Positions 57,418 to 64,000 of a DNA stretch of 64,000 nucleotides are shown piece after piece (position 1 is the stretch's first letter; every line of letters begins with the position of its first letter). This stretch comes from an uncultured Acetatifactor sp. (GTDB taxonomy: Bacteria; Bacillota; Clostridia; Lachnospirales; Lachnospiraceae), in the NCBI GenBank assembly GCA_910586775.1, contig CAJUJN010000017.1:6832-70831 (forward strand), read 5' to 3'. The notes beneath the pieces are model-generated. The model searched no databases and had not been told where the DNA came from. It saw only the letters and a program-made list of their open reading frames with translations. Both the position numbers and the translations under genes were made by a program.

Positions 57418-58095
57418 TTACGTGGAAATTCTTTTCTTCAGCTTATGCTGCATCCTGGCGGCCAGAACGACTTCTCTTCTGTAAGTGAAGGTGTACATCA
57501 CAGTACCCAAAGCAATTCCCGTCATTACATCAAATACAGAATGCTGTTTAATGAACATGGTGGATAGTATAATGGATACAGCCAGTATACCAGATGCCAG
57601 TTTAATGCCCTTTTTATTTTCCAACTCTGCGCTGCGGATGACAGCGAAGTGTGCTCCCATGGAATTATACACATGGATGCTGGGCCATAGATTTGTGGGA
57701 GTGTCTACGCTCCAGAGAGCTGATACTGCCCTGGTGAAGATATTGTCCCGCGGCATTTCAGCCAGCCTTAAATGATGTCCGTTGGGCCACAGCGTGGATA
57801 TGATAAGAAAAATTGTCATACCTGTAAACAAAAATGCGCAGGATCTGTAAAATTCCTGCTTGTTTCTGAAAAACAGAAACAACACTACAACGGAAACATA
57901 GGCAAACCACAAAAGGTAAGGAACTATAAATACCTCGCAGAAAGGGATATAATCATCTGCATTTACATGAATGATATTGTAATTTTTCGTATTTGTTTCC
58001 TCCAGCCATGCAAACCAGGTTAAGTATATGACCATATAGACCAACAAAGGAATCCCATGCCTGTATTTCATATAACTATTTTTTAACTTTTCCAT
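57418..58095 (-). CDS. PAP2-like membrane phosphatase/transferase
   Basis: 225 residues, minus strand, five or six membrane helices. Motifs are WPSIHVYNSMG and KQHSVFDVMTGIALG, matching the second and third parts of the PAP2 signature (PSxHxxxS and SxxHxxxDxxxG). The first KxxxxxxRP motif is not obvious. This form resembles the inositol-phosphorylceramide synthase-like branch of PAP2. It acts on a lipid phosphate at the membrane, substrate unknown. It is convergent with the glycosyltransferase gene, and its own promoter lies at 58172-58199. Confidence 0.85.
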   Translation of the reverse strand: MEKLKNSYMKYRHGIPLLVYMVIYLTWFAWLEETNTKNYNIIHVNADDYIPFCEVFIVPYLLWFAYVSVVVLFLFFRNKQEFYRSCAFLFTGMTIFLIISTLWPNGHHLRLAEMPRDNIFTRAVSALWSVDTPTNLWPSIHVYNSMGAHFAVIRSAELENKKGIKLASGILAVSIILSTMFIKQHSVFDVMTGIALGTVMYTFTYRREVVLAARMQHKLKKRIST

Positions 58096-58171
58096 CTCAG
58101 AAATAATCCTTTCACTCTATCCCATGAATTCAAGTGTCATGAAATTTTGTTTATTCCATGAACCTTGCTCT

Positions 58172-58199
58172 AGTATAGCGCGAAAAAAATAAAATTCAA
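58172..58199 (-). promoter_or_regulatory. Promoter of the PAP2-like gene
   Basis: Minus strand: TTGAAT (58199-58194), 16-base spacer, TATACT (58177-58172). Confidence 0.6.
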
Positions 58200-58240
58200 T
58201 GCTTTTTTATACTTCTTAAGCATTCTTTAGAAATTCTTAA

Positions 58241-59164
58241 TCACCGCAAAACCCGAATGGCGTCTTTTTCGCATGTGACATGAATCCGGTTACTTTTCCG
58301 GCTGACCTCGCCGTCGGCGTGGACCCACAGGGGAATGGTGGTTTCGAGGGTAAGTGAACGGACTTTATAAGGTGTAATGCCCTTAAATCTGTAATGCTTC
58401 CCTTTAAAAGCAGTGGGCAGGGCAAACAGAATCAGGAGTTTGGGCAGATCTCCCACGGCGCAGATATTCAGAAAACCGTCACTGTCGTCTGCATCCGGTG
58501 CGAACATAAATCCGCCGCCCTCAAAACGGTGGAGCATACAGGCGGTAAACAGCATGTTTCCGATATCGATTATGCTGCCGTCTTCCATGGTCAGTCTGCC
58601 GGACACCGCCTTCGCCGCAAACAATTGTTTCAGGGCAATACCCAGGTAGGTCAGTTTTCCCAGGCCCAGCCGGTTCATGGCCGTTTTGATCCTGGAATGC
58701 AGGGCTTCCTCACAGACAGCTGCGTCAAAACCGATGCCGCAGCTGACAGCGAATCTGCGTGTGGTGCCGTCCGGATAGGTCACGGTTCCCAGGTCCATGG
58801 GATGAGGCGTTCCGGAATGCAGGATCAGGTCCAGAGCAAGAGAAGCATCTCTGGGAATCTTCAGGTCTCTCGCCAGGTCGTTGCTGGAACCGGTGGGAAT
58901 ATAGCCCAATGTGATACGGGAGGTGTCTTCAAGTCCCAGCAGAGTTTCGTTTACGGTGCCGTCGCCGCCCAGTATGATAAGGGACAGAGGGCCTTCTGTC
59001 CGGCCGAAGATTTCCCGGGCAATCCGGACGGTGTCTCCGGCTTTTTCGGAAAAGTAAGGGCGGTATGGGACATTCTGAGATTGAAGTTCAGGCTCGATCT
59101 GGTTCTTCCATATCTGCAGGCCCCGGCCGGAGCGCGAGGCAGGGTTCACAATAATGTGATACAT
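58241..59164 (-). CDS. Diacylglycerol/lipid kinase family protein
   Basis: 307 residues, minus strand. The DAGK catalytic domain has YHIIVNPASRSGRG, the nucleotide motif ILGGDGTVNETLLGLED, GYIPTGSSNDLARDLKIP and SCGIGFDAAVCEE. The C-terminal domain has KGKHYRFKGITPYKVRSLTL. It phosphorylates diacylglycerol or a related lipid (DgkB/YegS family), recycling lipid from wall-polymer synthesis. No membrane helix is seen, so the enzyme is peripheral. It is upstream of the PAP2-like gene on the same strand but separated by that gene's own promoter. Confidence 0.92.
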   Translation of the reverse strand: MYHIIVNPASRSGRGLQIWKNQIEPELQSQNVPYRPYFSEKAGDTVRIAREIFGRTEGPLSLIILGGDGTVNETLLGLEDTSRITLGYIPTGSSNDLARDLKIPRDASLALDLILHSGTPHPMDLGTVTYPDGTTRRFAVSCGIGFDAAVCEEALHSRIKTAMNRLGLGKLTYLGIALKQLFAAKAVSGRLTMEDGSIIDIGNMLFTACMLHRFEGGGFMFAPDADDSDGFLNICAVGDLPKLLILFALPTAFKGKHYRFKGITPYKVRSLTLETTIPLWVHADGEVSRKSNRIHVTCEKDAIRVLR

Positions 59165-59340
59165 GGTATATCCTCAGCTTTCGTGTGATAAATCAGGGAC
59201 TGCCTTTTATTTTAACAGTACATAGGATTTTCGTAAAGCCTGTTGTAATGAAAATTTGTGGCATATTGCATAAAAATACTCGATAATTACATAATTTGCA
59301 TAATAAACAGGAGAAAACGAAATTGCAGCAAATTTTTTTG

Positions 59341-59369
59341 TTTGCATTCACGCCGTTCTATGATATAAT
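59341..59369 (+). promoter_or_regulatory. Promoter of glyA
   Basis: TTTGCA (59341-59346), 17-base spacer, TATAAT (59364-59369); transcript start near 59376. Confidence 0.65.
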
Positions 59370-59387
59370 CAAACCGTATGTCAATTA

Positions 59388-59529
59388 CAGATGCTATGGG
59401 AAGCAAGTGCACTCTATAGTTGAATGCGGCACAAAGGATGCGTTTTTCAGGGGAAGCAAGTGCAGCATCCTATAGTTGAATACGGCGCAAAGAGATGCGC
59501 CTTTTATTGGAAGCGAAGAGATTGCTTCC
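59388..59529 (+). promoter_or_regulatory. Tandemly duplicated leader motif of glyA (candidate riboswitch or attenuator)
   Basis: GGGAAGCAAGTGCA begins at 59398 and again at 59451 (53-base period). Each copy continues TATAGTTGAATRCGGC and CAAAG and ends in a T-rich stretch (GATGCGTTTTTC, GATGCGCCTTTTA). GTGC and GCAC/GCGC in each copy can pair. Copy 2 ends in GGCGC / GCGCC plus TTTTA, like a terminator. A third partial GGAAGC / GCTTCC hairpin follows (59509-59529). A related single motif precedes the NlpC/P60 gene. Confidence 0.55.
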
Positions 59530-59711
59530 GATATGTCATATTATATCAGAACGTACAGATATAAGCGGGACAGTGTCTGCCACACAGTTGTCACTAGCCG
59601 GAAGGAACATATTTCCGTCTGTTCGGAACTGTTTGGAGGCAGGGCAGATACGGAACTGGAAAACAGCAGTTACGCGCGAATATGCGGAATTAAAATCAGG
59701 AGGAGCCGTAA

Positions 59712-60950
59712 ATGTATTCTTTGGATGAAGTGAGAAATGTAGACCCCGAAATAGCCCGGGCCATAGTGGATGAACAGGCGAGGCAGAACAGCCATATTGA
59801 GCTGATTGCCTCCGAGAACTGGGTGAGCAAGGCAGTCATGGCGGCCATGGGAAGCCCTCTGACGAATAAATATGCGGAAGGATATCCGGGAAAGAGATAC
59901 TACGGAGGCTGCCAGTGTGTGGATGTGGTGGAGAACCTCGCCATCGAGCGCGCAAAAGAGCTGTTCGGCTGCGAGTATGCCAATGTGCAGCCGCATTCCG
60001 GCGCTCAGGCAAATATGGCAGTGCAGTTTGCGGTATGTAAGCCCGGCGACACTATCATGGGCATGAATCTGGACCATGGCGGACATCTGACGCATGGCAG
60101 TCCGGTGAATATGTCCGGAAAATATTTCCGCATTGTTCCTTATGGGGTAAATAATGACGGTTTCATTGACTATGATGAGCTGCGCAGGATTGCGTTGGAA
60201 GCCCGTCCGAAGATGATCATTGCCGGCGCGTCGGCTTATGCGCGGACCATAGATTTCGAGAAGTTCCGTCTGGTCGCGGATGAAGTGGGGGCTGTCCTGA
60301 TGGTGGATATGGCTCATATTGCAGGTCTGGTGGCGGCAGGACTTCATCCGAACCCTGTTCCCTACGCTGATGTGACCACGACGACGACTCATAAGACGCT
60401 GAGAGGCCCCAGGGGAGGAATGATCCTTTCCAGCAAGGCTGTCAATGATAAATATAATTTCAATAAAGCGATTTTCCCTGGTATCCAGGGCGGGCCGCTG
60501 ATGCATGTCATCGCTGCCAAGGCGGTATGCTTCAAGGAGGCGCTGAGCGGTGAATTCAGGCAGTATCAGAAGAATATCGTGGACAATGCCCAGGCACTCT
60601 GCAAGGGGCTGATGGACAGGGGGGTCAGGATTGTGTCCGGCGGTACGGATAACCATCTGATGCTGGTAGATCTGACTAATTTCGGCATTACCGGCAAAGC
60701 AGCCGAGAAGCTTTTGGATGCGGCGCATATTACATGCAACAAGAATACCATTCCCAACGATCCACAGTCGCCTTTTGTCACCAGCGGAGTGCGTCTGGGT
60801 ACCCCGGCTGTCACTTCCAGAGGGATGAATACAAAGGATATGGATCGGATTGCCGAGGCTATTGCCATTGTCCTTAAGGGCGGTGAGGAGAAAGTTGCCG
60901 AAGCATATGGCATTGTGCAGACTCTGACGGAGAAATATCCGCTGGAGTGA
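59712..60950 (+). CDS. glyA: Serine hydroxymethyltransferase
   Basis: 412 residues, the normal length. It interconverts serine and glycine with tetrahydrofolate, a main source of one-carbon units. The PLP-lysine motif is TTTTTHKTLRGPRGGMILSS (Lys in HKT). Other conserved segments are ELIASENWVSKAVMAAMGSP, YAEGYPGKRYYGGC, NVQPHSGAQANMAVQ and VDMAHIAGLVAAGLHPNPVP. GGAGGAG precedes ATG 59712. It has its own promoter and long structured leader, so expression is probably controlled by the leader. Confidence 0.97.
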   Translation: MYSLDEVRNVDPEIARAIVDEQARQNSHIELIASENWVSKAVMAAMGSPLTNKYAEGYPGKRYYGGCQCVDVVENLAIERAKELFGCEYANVQPHSGAQANMAVQFAVCKPGDTIMGMNLDHGGHLTHGSPVNMSGKYFRIVPYGVNNDGFIDYDELRRIALEARPKMIIAGASAYARTIDFEKFRLVADEVGAVLMVDMAHIAGLVAAGLHPNPVPYADVTTTTTHKTLRGPRGGMILSSKAVNDKYNFNKAIFPGIQGGPLMHVIAAKAVCFKEALSGEFRQYQKNIVDNAQALCKGLMDRGVRIVSGGTDNHLMLVDLTNFGITGKAAEKLLDAAHITCNKNTIPNDPQSPFVTSGVRLGTPAVTSRGMNTKDMDRIAEAIAIVLKGGEEKVAEAYGIVQTLTEKYPLE

Positions 60951-61159
60951 TAAAAAGCATATCCAGGGGCAAAATTAAACGATGAACCGCATATGCGTAA
61001 CAAAACCGGGCAGGAGCACTCATTTGTTATACATTTACGTTGGCAGGTGCTTTCGGGCAGGAGCATAATTTGCGGGCGCATGTATCAGGCAGCCTGGAAT
61101 TATCTGTCGGTGCCTGGTACTGGGCGGGAGATACGCAGAACCGGAATAGGAGAAAAGCG

Positions 61160-62380
61160 ATGATAAATATAGCAGTGCTGGGATACGGAACGGTAGGCAG
61201 CGGCGTTGTGGAGGTATTCGGGAGCAATCAGGAGCAGATATCCCGGAACGCCGGAGAGGAAATATACGTCAAATATATCCTTGATCTGAGGGATTTTCCC
61301 GGAGACCCGTATGAAGCCAGGGTAGTGCATGATTTCAATGTGATACTGGAGGATGACGGGGTCTCCGTTGTGTGTGAGACCATGGGAGGCGTAGGAGCAG
61401 CGTATCAGTTTACAAAGCAGGCGCTTGCTGCGGGAAAAAGCGTATGTACTTCCAATAAGGAGTTGGTGGCAAGGCATGGAACCGAACTGTTGGCGCTGGC
61501 TGCCGAAAAACATTGCAATTACATGTTTGAAGCCAGTGTGGGAGGCGGTATCCCCATTCTCCGAACCATCCAGGATTCGCTCTCGGCGGAGCGGATTGAG
61601 GCGGTGACGGGTATCCTGAACGGTACGACCAATTATATTCTCTACAAGATGGAGACAGAGCATGCGGATTACTGCGAAGTCTTAAAGCAGGCTCAGGAGC
61701 TGGGATACGCGGAGCGCAATCCGGAGGCCGATGTGGAAGGCCATGACACATGCCGTAAGACAGCCATCCTTGCAGCGTTGGCGACAGGCAAAACGGTAGA
61801 TGCCGACAGAATCCATACGGAAGGGATTACCGGAATCACACTGGCCGATTTTGAATTTGCATCCAGAAAGAACAGGACGATAAAACTTCTGGCAAGCGCG
61901 AAGGTTCAGAAAGACGGAAGGCTGCTTGCCATGGTGGCACCTTTTATGCTTCCCATGGGACATCCCCTTGCCACGGTGGGAGACGTATTCAATGCGGTGA
62001 TGGTCACCGGCAATATGTTGGGAGATACTTTGTTTTACGGGCGGGGGGCCGGTAAGCTGCCCACAGCGAGTGCGGTGGCTGCCGATGTGATAGACTGCGC
62101 GCGTAATCTGGGCAGAACAGTGATGGGCGGCTGGAGTGCGGAGAAGGCCGAGATGGCTGACACGGCGGAGATGGATAGCAGGTTTTTTGTGAGAACCGGC
62201 GTATCTGCTGCCGAAGATGTGGAGAAGGCCTTTTGGGGAAAGTACGACCCGGCAGTTTCCGAAGGAATTCTGTTCGGAGAGGAATACGGTTTCTTTACTC
62301 CCGTGATGAAGGAAAAGGACTTCAATGAAATATGCAGAAAACTGGGAGATGCGGTTTCCGGTAAGATACGTTTGATGTAG
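61160..62380 (+). CDS. hom: Homoserine dehydrogenase
   Basis: About 406 residues from ATG 61160 (MINIAVLGYGTVGSGVVEVF) with AGGAG about 8 bases upstream; the open frame to 61040 is not family-like. It reduces aspartate semialdehyde to homoserine for threonine and methionine. The NAD(P) motif GYGTVGSG, SNKELVARHG, EASVGGGIPILRTIQDSL, GILNGTTNYILYKM and AERNPEADVEGHDTCRKTAI (catalytic Asp/Lys region) are clear. The usual C-terminal ACT domain of many Firmicute enzymes appears missing or reduced (406 against about 430 residues), which may alter threonine feedback. Confidence 0.95.
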   Translation: MINIAVLGYGTVGSGVVEVFGSNQEQISRNAGEEIYVKYILDLRDFPGDPYEARVVHDFNVILEDDGVSVVCETMGGVGAAYQFTKQALAAGKSVCTSNKELVARHGTELLALAAEKHCNYMFEASVGGGIPILRTIQDSLSAERIEAVTGILNGTTNYILYKMETEHADYCEVLKQAQELGYAERNPEADVEGHDTCRKTAILAALATGKTVDADRIHTEGITGITLADFEFASRKNRTIKLLASAKVQKDGRLLAMVAPFMLPMGHPLATVGDVFNAVMVTGNMLGDTLFYGRGAGKLPTASAVAADVIDCARNLGRTVMGGWSAEKAEMADTAEMDSRFFVRTGVSAAEDVEKAFWGKYDPAVSEGILFGEEYGFFTPVMKEKDFNEICRKLGDAVSGKIRLM

Positions 62381-62406
62381 GATTGCAGCAGTCCGGAGAG
62401 AACGTT

Positions 62407-62473
62407 TATACTCGTGAACGCATTGAATTGCCGCTTTCAGTTCTGGATTACCGCGATGCGTTCACTCGTTATA
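62407..62473 (-). repeat. Dispersed hairpin element, copy E (minus strand)
   Basis: Read on the minus strand it runs TATAACGAGTGAACGCAT to ATGCGTTCACGAGTATA, the clearest copy: TGAACGCAT pairs perfectly with ATGCGTTCA. It lies in the hom-lysC gap. Confidence 0.8.
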
Positions 62474-62557
62474 CTGTGCAGACGGCAATTATTTGCGTTT
62501 GTGGGTATATAATATGGAAGTGAAAGAAAATAACAGGTTCTGTGAGGAGTGATGAAA

Positions 62558-63877
62558 ATGTCTAAGGTAGTGAAATTCGGAGGAAGCTCGCTGGCAAGCG
62601 CGGAGCAGTTTAAGAAGGTGGCGGATATCATCCGCAGCGATGCGGAGAGACGATATGTGGTGCCTTCCGCGCCCGGCAAGCGCTTTAAGGATGATACAAA
62701 GGTGACAGACATGCTCTATGCCTGTTACGACATGGCTGAAGCAGGGAAAGATTTTGATAAAGCGATTACTGCAATTGAAGCCAGATATGAGGAGATTATT
62801 GAAGGACTGGGGCTGGACTTAAACCTGGACGGGGAATTTGAGATTATCAGGAAAAATTTCAATGAGAAAGCGGGCAGCAATTATGCAGCTTCCAGAGGCG
62901 AATACCTGAACGGAATCATCCTGGCGAGTTACCTTGGGTATGATTTCATTGATGCCGCCGAGGTAGTCTGTTTTGACGGGCAGGGGGAATTTGACCAGGA
63001 TAAGACCAATGGGCTGCTCTCTGCCAGGCTGGCAGAGTGTGAGCATGCGGTAATCCCTGGTTTTTACGGAGCAATGCCCGACGGGAGCGTAAAGACGTTT
63101 TCCAGGGGCGGTTCGGATATTACAGGTTCTATCGTAGCAAAAGCTGCTCAGGCGGATGTGTACGAGAACTGGACGGATGTATCCGGCTTCCTGGTGGCTG
63201 ACCCCGGTATTATAAAAAATCCCAGAAGAATTGACGTGATAACGTACAGAGAGCTGAGGGAGCTTTCCTACATGGGAGCGGGCGTGCTCCATGAAGATTC
63301 TATTTTTCCTGTGCGCCAGGAGAACATTCCCATCAACATAAGAAATACCAATGCGCCGGAAGACAACGGTACCTGGATTGTGGGCAGCACCTGTCAGAAA
63401 TCCAAGTATGTCATCACAGGAATCGCGGGCAAAAAGGGATTCTGTTGTGTCAATATAGAGAAGGCGAAGATGAACAGCGAAATCGGATTTGGAAGGAAGG
63501 TTCTGGAGGCCTTTGAGGAGAACGGTATTTCGTTTGAACATATTCCTACCGGCATTGATACCCTGACGGTATTCGTACATCAGGATGAGTTCATGCATAA
63601 AGAGCAGAAGGTTGCGGCATGCCTCTACAGGGTGGCGAAGCCGGATGCCATTGAGATTGAGGCGGACCTGGCCCTGATTGCCGTGGTGGGAAGGGGCATG
63701 AAGGCTACGAGAGGGACAGCGGGAAGGATTTTCTCCGCTCTGGCCCATGTGAACGTGAACGTGAAAATGATTGACCAGGGTTCCTCCGAGCTGAATATCA
63801 TAATCGGTGTGGCAAATGAAGACTTTGAGACTGCGATTAAGGCAATTTATGATATATTTGTCTTAACAAACCTTTAA
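62558..63877 (+). CDS. lysC: Aspartate kinase
   Basis: About 439 residues from ATG 62558 (MSKVVKFGGSSLASAEQFKK), where GAGGAG lies 8 bases upstream; GTG 62549 and ATG 62552 are weaker starts. It phosphorylates aspartate, the first step to lysine, threonine and methionine. The kinase domain has KFGGSSLASAE, FSRGGSDITGSIVAKA and ENWTDVSGFLVADPGI. Two ACT domains at the C-terminus (GKKGFCCVNIEKAKM, VGRGMKATRGTAGRIFSALA, VNVKMIDQGSSELNIIIGV) allow feedback by lysine or threonine. It stands next to hom, so the pathway's first and third steps are adjacent. Confidence 0.95.
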   Translation: MSKVVKFGGSSLASAEQFKKVADIIRSDAERRYVVPSAPGKRFKDDTKVTDMLYACYDMAEAGKDFDKAITAIEARYEEIIEGLGLDLNLDGEFEIIRKNFNEKAGSNYAASRGEYLNGIILASYLGYDFIDAAEVVCFDGQGEFDQDKTNGLLSARLAECEHAVIPGFYGAMPDGSVKTFSRGGSDITGSIVAKAAQADVYENWTDVSGFLVADPGIIKNPRRIDVITYRELRELSYMGAGVLHEDSIFPVRQENIPINIRNTNAPEDNGTWIVGSTCQKSKYVITGIAGKKGFCCVNIEKAKMNSEIGFGRKVLEAFEENGISFEHIPTGIDTLTVFVHQDEFMHKEQKVAACLYRVAKPDAIEIEADLALIAVVGRGMKATRGTAGRIFSALAHVNVNVKMIDQGSSELNIIIGVANEDFETAIKAIYDIFVLTNL

Positions 63878-63922
63878 AAATTGTGTGATTTGTAGAAATA
63901 TCTGGAAATGCGTCATTCCGTG

Positions 63923-63951
63923 TTGACAGACGAAAAATTGGGCAATATAAT
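63923..63951 (+). promoter_or_regulatory. Perfect consensus promoter for a gene beyond the window
   Basis: TTGACA (63923-63928), 17-base spacer, TATAAT (63946-63951). No start codon with a ribosome binding site is seen before the window ends. Confidence 0.75.
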
Positions 63952-64000
63952 CCCATCTTTAACACTTAAAGAAATGCAAAATGGCGCTATCCCTTGATTT

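Larger units (their letters stand above)
59165..59711. other. Long intergenic region with the glyA promoter and leader
   Basis: The first 170 bases are AT-rich and featureless. The promoter is at 59341-59369 and the transcribed leader of about 335 bases carries the tandem motif described at 59388-59529. Short frames in the leader are not convincing genes. Confidence 0.5.

Noticed and set aside
59376..59711. Known riboswitch (glycine, THF, ZTP) in front of glyA
   Set aside because: I looked for the glycine, tetrahydrofolate and ZTP conserved cores as I remember them and did not find them; the tandem motif is different.

Overview
The window looks like a chromosomal segment of a Gram-positive, anaerobic Firmicute, most probably a Lachnospiraceae (Clostridia) gut bacterium. 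The basis is the nusA-ylxR-ylxQ-infB-rbfA-nrnA-truB-ribF order, strong GGAGG ribosome binding sites, consensus sigma-A promoters, DUF5685 and DUF6382 family proteins, LplB/YtcP-type sugar importers and a duplicated feoA next to feoB. No rRNA, tRNA, CRISPR array, transposase or phage gene was seen.

Layout. 1-9.9 kb: end of a Tad/Flp-like surface locus (DUF5702 protein, TadE-like pseudopilin, DUF6382-FHA protein, membrane beta-propeller protein, large LysM protein, glycosyltransferase remnant). It carries a one-base frameshift, an in-frame stop and an apparent deletion junction, so it seems to be decaying. 10-20 kb: the conserved rimP-nusA-infB-ribF translation and ribosome-maturation operon, with an odd 39-bp tandem repeat between infB and rbfA. 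20-29.4 kb: Na/phosphate symporter, SH3-NlpC/P60 wall hydrolase, rpsO, pnp, and the tldD/tldE protease pair. 29.6-43.4 kb: a glycan-use locus with a two-permease plus lipoprotein importer, a membrane-bound AraC regulator, an unrecognised protein, an SGNH esterase, a GH63/GH37-like glycosidase, a LacI repressor and a GH78 alpha-L-rhamnosidase. 43.8-46.9 kb: zinc-ribbon membrane protein, DUF5685 protein, J-domain/repeat protein and NrdG. 47.2-51.1 kb: DtxR-type repressor divergent from feoA-feoA-feoB. 51.2-59.2 kb: mixed single genes, including a small membrane protein with paired LexA-type boxes, a 5'-nucleotidase, an SfsA-MutY fusion, a glycosyltransferase, a PAP2-like protein and a lipid kinase. 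59.3-63.9 kb: glyA, hom and lysC (serine/glycine and aspartate-family amino acids).

The most interesting non-gene content is regulatory or repetitive. (1) A motif is shared between the leader of the NlpC/P60 gene and a tandemly duplicated leader of glyA. (2) A dispersed hairpin family has ends TATAACGAG and CACGAGTATA, with stem changes that compensate between copies. (3) A second dispersed long-hairpin family is built on ACCTGTGCGGTTGCAATC. (4) Two SOS-like boxes sit at a small membrane-protein gene. All functional statements come from reading motifs by eye; no database search was possible.
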